Assembly: GCA_003602575.1 (NCBI GenBank) | Contig: QQRY01000057.1 | Span: 1-36,764 of the forward strand | Length of the DNA: 36,764 nucleotides | Direction: 5' to 3' | Origin: Candidatus Poseidoniales archaeon | GTDB lineage: Archaea; Thermoplasmatota; Poseidoniia; Poseidoniales; Poseidoniaceae | Shown: positions 31,577-36,764 of the stretch, in pieces | Numbering within the stretch: the stretch's first letter is position 1 | How the letters are laid out: each line of letters begins with the position of its first letter | Translations under genes and position numbers: made by a program | Notes under the pieces: model-generated | What the model was told of the DNA's origin: nothing | What the model saw: the letters and a program-made list of their open reading frames with translations, nothing else | The model's database searches: none

Positions 31577-32854
31577 ATGGAAGATTTTGATTTTCATCAG
31601 TATTATCAAAATAATGAAGTTGACATATCATGGCTTTCTAAGCCTAGTCAGCATGAATTTCGCTGGCGGTGCTCCGATGGCAGATGGAGAAAATCAAACC
31701 GTAGAGTAAGTTCAATTGAGACTTTTAGAAAAGCTATTTTTCAAGATAATCCTGCTGACATATATTTTTCTACATCTTCCTGGTTAAATCCAATTGATTT
31801 ACCAAGACTCAGTGATGAAACTAGACCGCATCCAATATTACTCAATCACTTGATTGTATTTGATATTGACTTTTCTCCGCTATCGTTTGAAAATTTAGAA
31901 AAAGCTAGAGAAACGACATTAAATCTACACAACTGGATTAAAGAAAACTATGATTATGAGTTATTATCAATCTCTTTTTCGGGTAGCAAAGGTTTCCATC
32001 TATTCTACAATGATTTAGATAGAACTTTATTTTCCATTGAAGATGCTAAAAAGAGAGAGAATGCCGTAAAAGAGGAACGCAATAAATTGCTTCAAGAAGT
32101 GTTATTGGCAGGATTCAAAGTAGACCCAAGAATTACTGCTGATACCCGTAGAATTATTCGCTTGCCTGGTAGTATTCATGGGAAAACCGGTCTATTATGC
32201 CACAGAATTGGCCTTGAGATGCTTGAGACTAATGTTGAATCATGGATAAATAAAGTTCCGAGTTACTATACAGATTTAGAAATTCCAAAGACCGCTAAAG
32301 TTCAAAATAAAAAAGAAGTGAAAAAATACATCCAGGATGAAAACAAAGAAACTACTGAATTTTCCTATTTGATGGAAGTTAGTAATCACTTACCTGGTAC
32401 CAAGGATAGAAGTGCACTAATCTTTTGGACACCTTATTCATGGGGAACGGGTGCTGAATGCTTTGAAAGATTAAACGCTTTAATCGAGATGGGAAATTTA
32501 TCCTATTGCGCTATTTTTTCAGATGGTGAAAGAATTCTTTTCATTTGCCCTGAATCTATCACTAGGGCAAAAGTGGTAAAAGTTCTAAACGATTTAGGTA
32601 TGGAAAAATTATCAGAGAACCTAAAACAGAGAGAGCATTATTGGGTTAGAATATCTGGTATAATGCGAGACGATGGCCTTTGGTACAATGAACCAAAGTT
32701 CATTTCAATTATTAAAAATAATAACTCAAAATCAACCTACTCAAAATCGCATTTGACATTACTAACCAAACTTGGCGTTGCTATTGATAAATCTCAACAT
32801 GAGAATATCTCAGGAAATAGTGAACCAAGCATTAGAATGGTTGTTCGAGACTGA
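31577..32854 (+). CDS. priS: DNA primase small (catalytic) subunit, archaeal/eukaryotic type
   Basis: A 425-residue protein that makes RNA/DNA primers for replication. Catalytic D96 and D98 lie in LIVFDIDFS, the nucleotide-binding SGSKGFH at 135-141, the third Asp (D189) in ADTRRIIRLPGSIHGKTGL. The usual zinc-knuckle cysteines of PriS are not apparent. Residues about 270-425 form a poorly conserved C-terminal region. It begins nine bases after the sucD stop with AGGTGAGAT as ribosome-binding site, so it is the third gene of the sucCD operon. The large subunit is not in the window. Confidence 0.9.
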   Translation: MEDFDFHQYYQNNEVDISWLSKPSQHEFRWRCSDGRWRKSNRRVSSIETFRKAIFQDNPADIYFSTSSWLNPIDLPRLSDETRPHPILLNHLIVFDIDFSPLSFENLEKARETTLNLHNWIKENYDYELLSISFSGSKGFHLFYNDLDRTLFSIEDAKKRENAVKEERNKLLQEVLLAGFKVDPRITADTRRIIRLPGSIHGKTGLLCHRIGLEMLETNVESWINKVPSYYTDLEIPKTAKVQNKKEVKKYIQDENKETTEFSYLMEVSNHLPGTKDRSALIFWTPYSWGTGAECFERLNALIEMGNLSYCAIFSDGERILFICPESITRAKVVKVLNDLGMEKLSENLKQREHYWVRISGIMRDDGLWYNEPKFISIIKNNNSKSTYSKSHLTLLTKLGVAIDKSQHENISGNSEPSIRMVVRD

Positions 32855-32856
32855 TA

Positions 32857-32863
32857 ATTTATA
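32857..32863 (+). promoter_or_regulatory. TATA box for the structured RNA / zinc-finger gene unit
   Basis: ATTTATA just after the priS stop. Its centre is about 27 bases before G32888, where the hairpin-rich element begins, the distance expected between an archaeal TATA box and transcription start. Confidence 0.5.
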
Positions 32864-32887
32864 GACTCGCTACCATCAATATCATCT

Positions 32888-32978
32888 GTCCCCAATGGAG
32901 TCTTAGGACTGTGACATTTCGCTACGCGAGACCGTAGAAACAATCGGCGACGGCGCTCGGGGACAGCGCCTAGCCACA
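32888..32978 (+). ncRNA. GC-rich multi-hairpin RNA element of unknown class
   Basis: By my count 53 of the 88 bases 32888-32975 are G or C in an otherwise AT-rich region. Three short perfect hairpins: AGTC-TTAG-GACT (32899-32910), CTACG-CGAGAC-CGTAG (32922-32937) and GGCGCT-CGGGGAC-AGCGCC (32952-32970), the last extended by GGC/GCC (32946-32948 with 32973-32975). The 5' end GTCCCC (32888-32893) is complementary to GGGGAC in the loop of the third hairpin, a potential pseudoknot. It ends 16 bases before the next start codon, so it may be a 5' leader (cis-regulator) or an independent small RNA. No tRNA, C/D or convincing H/ACA fold. Confidence 0.55.
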
Positions 32979-32991
32979 TCTTCGTGATAAT

Positions 32992-33636
32992 ATGGCTGAA
33001 AAAAACTACTTTTCTACTATCGTACTGGGCGTCATATTTGCAGGATTAGTTTTTATGTCATCTCAAGGCACTGAACACTCAGGAGGATGGCTTGTTTTAG
33101 CATCATTTTTTGGTTGTGGATTTATTGGACAAATACTTGTAGTCAATGGAATTATGCAAGTAACACCGGTTAATCAAGTACAAAGAATTACACAAGAAGA
33201 GTATCGTAGAAATTACCAAAACATCCCCTATAAATCGATAATTGCCAAAATAAACTCCAGCGGAGTAACTGTAACTACCGTTGAGGATGCAATAAAGACA
33301 TATTCTAGTTTGTTCAATGTCGGAGAAAAGGCGGCAAGGCCATTCTTCCAAAATCAGTTTGTTAAGTCAACACTGGGTTTGGATATCCAAAATTCTGTAC
33401 AAACCTCACAAGTTAGTTCAACTCGTAAAAATAAAACTAAAAAATTAGACTCTAACTTTTGGGATGATGTCTCAAAGGGAGTTACAAAAAATGAAGCTAA
33501 ATCTGAAGAGATTTGCGCTGATCCAAATTGTTCTAAATCTGTTTCTGCTTTTGATTTCCGTTGCTTTCAATGTCGTGGTAGATTTTGTGCAGATTGTGAA
33601 AGTGGCAAGAGTATAATGTGTAAAGCATGCTCATAG
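32992..33636 (+). CDS. Membrane-anchored treble-clef/RING-like zinc-finger protein
   Basis: A 214-residue protein with two N-terminal helices (about 7-23 and 32-54), a middle region (about 75-125, SIIAKINSSGVTVTTVEDAI), a Lys/Ser-rich linker, and an eight-cysteine C-terminal module: C175, C180, C191, C194, C199, C202, C210, C213 (spacing 4-10-2-4-2-7-2). This cross-brace pattern resembles AN1/RING-type double-zinc fingers; the family is not identified. ATG 32992 has GTGAT four bases upstream. The mRNA may carry the structured element at 32888. Its last six bases overlap the helicase 3' end. Confidence 0.65.
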   Translation: MAEKNYFSTIVLGVIFAGLVFMSSQGTEHSGGWLVLASFFGCGFIGQILVVNGIMQVTPVNQVQRITQEEYRRNYQNIPYKSIIAKINSSGVTVTTVEDAIKTYSSLFNVGEKAARPFFQNQFVKSTLGLDIQNSVQTSQVSSTRKNKTKKLDSNFWDDVSKGVTKNEAKSEEICADPNCSKSVSAFDFRCFQCRGRFCADCESGKSIMCKACS

Positions 33637-36414
33637 GAAAATTTCTTTCCTATGCAATGAGTTTTGAGGAACCATTGTTGAGGATTTGAGAATGTCAACT
33701 CTAATTTTACCTTCTTTGCTTCTCGCATAAAATAACTCAGATGGGCTAACAAACTCATTCCAGTAGCGTTGGAAAACTTCCGCTTTTTCAAGGGATGCTG
33801 CCAAAACCTTTGGCACTGTGTGATACATAACCAATCTATCTTGTACTGGCCTGAAGAATTTAGCAATTACTTCTGGCATAATTTTAGTTAGCCACGTATC
33901 AGTAATGAACTTAGATGATCTTGAAATTACATATCTTGGTTTTTGCATCGGTCCTAAAATTTCCTCCAAACAGGCAGAGAAGAGTGCGCTTTCTTCTTCT
34001 GTAGAATTCTCAAGATGTAAGCGCACCCAGCCACCTCCACGATTGCCACCATCAGCACGACAATTTCTTGATATCATTCCTAGATGAATCAAACTATTAA
34101 CTATTGAAAGTGAAATCGCTTGAACTAGAGATTCATCGGTCCACGGTGTTTTTTCCCTACCAAACGAAAAACCTCCACCAGAACCAGTACCTAATTTAGC
34201 TTCAATTGCAGAAGTTGGTTTTGCATTGAATGGCTGACCAATTCCCCAGAGCCCTCTTATGTGACTTCTATTACGACTACGTCTCAACATATCTTCATTG
34301 AAAACTGACATTCCTTCACTAACACCTTCTGGTTCTGCTTCTGTAAAGGCAGCGTGGACATGCCCGACACCTTTCTCAATCGCACCATCATCACATACTC
34401 CATACAACTGTTTATGCTTCTTCTTGAAGCGCTCATAATCTGAGAATCCATTGGTAAACTCTTCTGCAAGGCAGATGATATCCCAGTTATTCGCAACTTT
34501 TTCTGGCCATAATTTATCTAGTCTGATCGAACGACCCCTAAGTTGGTTGATACTCATACTTGTTGTCACAGTTGTCAGGTCTATCAATACATTAATTCTT
34601 GAGGCATCCCATCCTTCACCTAGTAACCCCCTTGTTCCAATTAGACACTTTGTAATACCTGATTGGAAAAACTCGGTTATCATTAGCGAATAATGTCTAG
34701 GAATCCAATCCTTACCCCTACCAATTATCTCATGATAGCCATTTCTCAATTCATCACTCAAGGTAATTTTTAGATTTCTTTGTTTAATCCAATCATTTGC
34801 CGCACTCAAAAATTCATCTGCCAAATCGTCATCAACAAGTACCGTACTACCAGTCATTAAGATCGGATTAAGCAATTCTACATTATCACATCCAACTGCC
34901 TGTCTAAAAGCAGCAACAGCTCCTCCCGCTTCATCATCCATTACACCTTCAACCAATGTAGTTGCTGAAGTTTTCTCAAAATCAGTGATGATTACTGCTC
35001 TAATATCTCCACCTAATGCTTGCATTTCTGAACTTAAAATTGTTGAAATCGCCTTACTTTTTGTGGATGCATAAGCCATAATCCGGCCTACTGGTGATGC
35101 ACAAGGTCGTATTCCAGTCTCAGTAATTTGGGTACCTAACATTCTCAATCTCTGAGTCACTAAATCTGCTTTTTCGTGATCTTTTTCACTCTCACTCCTG
35201 CGTAATCCATGCCTTACATATCGGTCGAGAACAGGCCTCAATATGGCCAATTTATTCTGATAAGAATCTAACAAGTGGCTCGGAGGATAAGGCACACCTT
35301 TTGGTATACTACCAAGCGTGTTTAACAAAAAAGCCCTCCCAGCGTTTGCAAATCCGCTATTTCTTTTACTAAACTGATCCCATTCTTCCCTTTTACCACC
35401 TGGTGATTTCCTTTCCTCTAGGGCTTTGAATACCCATTTGTCGATAGGTAATGTAGCATTTGGATAATCTTGATCCTGATGCAACTCATTGAGAAGTTCC
35501 TGGAATTCGTCGTCCACTTGAGCGACATAACTCAGCTCATTTTGTGATGGTCGGACAAAAAATGCTAAGTCTTGATATGGTGCTAAATTGGAATCTCTAA
35601 CTAGGGCTGGGACCGGAACTTCATAGTCAATCTCACCAAAAAATTCCTGATATCTTTTGGTATCTTCTTCATCATAATGTTGGAAATCTGGCGGGGTTGC
35701 CGTTAACCCAAGAACAATTGGATTACCAAAATACTCTCTAACTTCGGTTAGAACTCTCCCCCAATGATGAAGTAAGTGGTGGCATTCGTCAAGAATTATT
35801 AACCCAATACCAATCTCTTTCAATCCTTTAAGGTTATTTTTAGCAGTTTCACTCAAAGTCCATAAAGCATTTCCGTGCTTAGAAAATTCGTCCCTAACCT
35901 TTTTTCTATAGATAGAAAGTCTGTCTTCATAATAATCATTATTTCTTATTTTTAAGTCCTCTTGCCAAGCCAAAGCATTTTCCTCATCTATTGCTTCTCC
36001 ATTTGAGATCAAACTTTGTATCCAAAGTTCAATTGCTGCTTCGTTTAATTCTTCTCCACCTCTCTTAGGCATAGTTATTGATTGATATGTCAGAGAAGTT
36101 AGCAATCCAGGTTTTTTCGGGTCAGTACTAATGAATTCATCTTTACCATCTAAATCAAATAAATCGGTTCTTGCAGCCCATTGCGCCTGTATTGCTGAAT
36201 TAGGAGAAAGAACTAGAGTTGGTAGCCTTACTAAATCAGACCAAACATATAATCCTAGAACCGTTTTTCCTGAGCCTGGTGGAGCAACTATATGCAAATG
36301 CTTTCCATCTTTTTGAAGTTCTGGAGAAATTACTGAAACTGCTGCAACTTGAGATGGTCTAAGTTTACCATCGAATTTAATTGAACCAAATTCGGGTAAA
36401 ACTTTGTTGAACAT
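33631..36414 (-). CDS. Large superfamily 2 DEAD/DEAH-type helicase
   Basis: A 927-residue protein. Near the N-terminus it has a Q-like region LRPSQVAAVSVI, Walker A APPGSGKTVLGLYV, motif II LIILDECHHLLHHWG and motif III GLTATPP. The second RecA domain holds IITDFEKTS, the GLLGEGWDASRINVLIDL motif and motif VI NQLRGRSIRLDKLW. About 250 residues of unassigned C-terminus follow, with a Gly-rich turn (GTGSGGGFSFGREKTPW). Nucleic-acid remodelling in repair, restriction or RNA metabolism is possible; no narrower role can be read. ATG 36414 has AGTGAT three bases upstream and is preferred to TTG 36435, which overlaps the previous stop. Confidence 0.85.
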   Translation of the reverse strand: MFNKVLPEFGSIKFDGKLRPSQVAAVSVISPELQKDGKHLHIVAPPGSGKTVLGLYVWSDLVRLPTLVLSPNSAIQAQWAARTDLFDLDGKDEFISTDPKKPGLLTSLTYQSITMPKRGGEELNEAAIELWIQSLISNGEAIDEENALAWQEDLKIRNNDYYEDRLSIYRKKVRDEFSKHGNALWTLSETAKNNLKGLKEIGIGLIILDECHHLLHHWGRVLTEVREYFGNPIVLGLTATPPDFQHYDEEDTKRYQEFFGEIDYEVPVPALVRDSNLAPYQDLAFFVRPSQNELSYVAQVDDEFQELLNELHQDQDYPNATLPIDKWVFKALEERKSPGGKREEWDQFSKRNSGFANAGRAFLLNTLGSIPKGVPYPPSHLLDSYQNKLAILRPVLDRYVRHGLRRSESEKDHEKADLVTQRLRMLGTQITETGIRPCASPVGRIMAYASTKSKAISTILSSEMQALGGDIRAVIITDFEKTSATTLVEGVMDDEAGGAVAAFRQAVGCDNVELLNPILMTGSTVLVDDDLADEFLSAANDWIKQRNLKITLSDELRNGYHEIIGRGKDWIPRHYSLMITEFFQSGITKCLIGTRGLLGEGWDASRINVLIDLTTVTTSMSINQLRGRSIRLDKLWPEKVANNWDIICLAEEFTNGFSDYERFKKKHKQLYGVCDDGAIEKGVGHVHAAFTEAEPEGVSEGMSVFNEDMLRRSRNRSHIRGLWGIGQPFNAKPTSAIEAKLGTGSGGGFSFGREKTPWTDESLVQAISLSIVNSLIHLGMISRNCRADGGNRGGGWVRLHLENSTEEESALFSACLEEILGPMQKPRYVISRSSKFITDTWLTKIMPEVIAKFFRPVQDRLVMYHTVPKVLAASLEKAEVFQRYWNEFVSPSELFYARSKEGKIRVDILKSSTMVPQNSLHRKEIFL

Positions 36415-36431
36415 GAAATCACTAGGGGCAA

Positions 36432-36764
36432 TCAACGAGGAGGCCCTCTATTAGGTCCTTTTGGAGGGCCGCCTTTCTTGGGTCCTCCTGAAGGCCCGCC
36501 TCTTGGAGGTCCGCTTTTCTTAGGTCCTCCTGGTGGTCCACTTTTCTTAGGTCCTCCTGGCGGTCCGCTTTTCTTAGGTCCTCCTGGTGGCCCACTTCTA
36601 CTAGGTCCTCCTGGTGGCCCACTTCTACTTGGCCCTCCTGGTGGTCCTCTTTGAGGGCCTCTAGGTGGTCCTCTTGAAGGTCCTGGCGGACTTGACCTAC
36701 CAGGGCCTCTAGGTGGAGTTCTTCTAGGAGGAGCCTCTTCCTCTTCTTCATCTTCAAAGACTGC
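36432..36764 (-). CDS. C-terminal tail of a protein with Gly-Pro-rich nonapeptide repeats (5' end outside window)
   Basis: The open frame enters from the right edge and stops at TGA 36432-36434. The 110 visible residues start with an acidic run (EDEEEEE), then are almost wholly Pro, Gly, Arg, Lys and Ser. The register is a nine-residue unit, GPPGGPSRS twice then GPPGGPKKS three times, with looser copies on either side. Net charge is strongly positive. It is predicted disordered, perhaps nucleic-acid binding. It immediately precedes the helicase on the same strand, so both probably share an operon. The folded part of the protein is not visible. Confidence 0.75.
   Translation of the reverse strand, partial: AVFEDEEEEEAPPRRTPPRGPGRSSPPGPSRGPPRGPQRGPPGGPSRSGPPGGPSRSGPPGGPKKSGPPGGPKKSGPPGGPKKSGPPRGGPSGGPKKGGPPKGPNRGPPR
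36465..36670. repeat. Tandem 27-bp in-frame coding repeats
   Basis: On the plus strand the unit is close to GGTCCTCCTGGTGGTCCAC plus eight more bases, repeated in several near-identical copies. The period of 27 equals nine codons and third positions vary, showing selection on the encoded Gly-Pro repeat. Direct in-frame arrays of this sort expand and contract by slippage. Confidence 0.8.

Noticed and set aside
32888-32965. A tRNA or tRNA-like gene closed by GTCCCC/GGGGAC
   Set aside because: The outer arms could mimic an acceptor, but no T-loop, anticodon arm or correct spacing is present on either strand.
32946-32978. An H/ACA guide RNA, since ACA follows the GGC/GCC stem at 32976
   Set aside because: The internal loop is far too small for a pseudouridylation pocket and no K-turn is visible.
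32794-32979. 61-codon minus-strand frame (Arg-rich)
   Set aside because: It is the antisense of the structured GC-rich element and of the priS 3' end; arginine richness comes from GC-rich stems.
36465-36670. Possible CRISPR array because of regular 27-bp units
   Set aside because: Units are adjacent with no unique spacers and keep an open frame with codon-level variation; they are protein-coding repeats.

Overview
The window (about 36.8 kb, AT-rich, very compact) looks like a piece of a planktonic archaeal chromosome, most likely a Marine Group II euryarchaeon (Ca. Poseidoniales). The archaeal call rests on an archaeal-type small DNA primase subunit, an archaeal-length triosephosphate isomerase, a box C/D guide RNA with 12-nt guide geometry, TATA-like boxes about 26 bases ahead of apparently leaderless starts, and a possible L41e-like basic protein at the left edge. 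Group II itself is an inference from gene mix and style (low-complexity tails, Tudor-like proteins, many small membrane proteins); no rRNA is present to prove it.

Layout. 1-1032: C-terminally cut small basic protein, tRNA-Arg(TCT), a SprT-like metalloprotease and tRNA-Ala(GGC). 1088-10875: a complete oxygen-dependent haem b pathway: hemA, a fused hemC-hemD, hemB, hemL, hemE, hemF and hemY in one minus-strand operon, probably led by a previously unlisted 54-residue membrane protein, with hemH converging onto the operon's 3' end (4-base overlap). 10969-14921: an old-yellow-enzyme reductase, an iron-sulphur bacterial-type cryptochrome/photolyase, and a Tudor-EF-hand-Tudor protein. 14987-17329 MMPL/RND exporter, divergent from msrA and a proline-catabolic P5C dehydrogenase. 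19601-25207: small membrane proteins, a box C/D sRNA, a DsrE-like protein, a PrsW-type protease, a DUF92/VTE6-like kinase candidate and a large secreted/membrane protein with a cysteine-less thioredoxin fold.

25243-29307: a four-cysteine PD-(D/E)XK nuclease, tpiA, an NDP-sugar pyrophosphorylase, a 39-residue zinc-ribbon micro-protein, a PRX-like thioredoxin protein and a phytol/dolichol-kinase-like protein. 29436-32854: sucC-sucD-priS in one operon. 32888-32975 is a GC-rich, hairpin-dense element starting where a TATA box predicts transcription to begin; it leads into a membrane-anchored zinc-finger protein. 33631-36764: a large SF2 helicase preceded by the Gly-Pro-Lys repeat tail of a gene that runs off the window.

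How it works together: the hem genes convert glutamyl-tRNA to haem b using O2 at two steps (HemF, HemY), fitting an aerobic, sunlit-ocean archaeon that also carries photolyase, methionine sulphoxide reductase and PRX-like protein. SucCD gives a TCA link next to replication primase. The two polyprenol/phytol kinase-like proteins suggest isoprenoid phosphorylation or salvage. The most novel-looking items are the structured RNA at 32.9 kb, the C/D RNA with a predicted target beside the ribosomal A-loop, the EF-hand/Tudor protein, and the unlisted micro-proteins.
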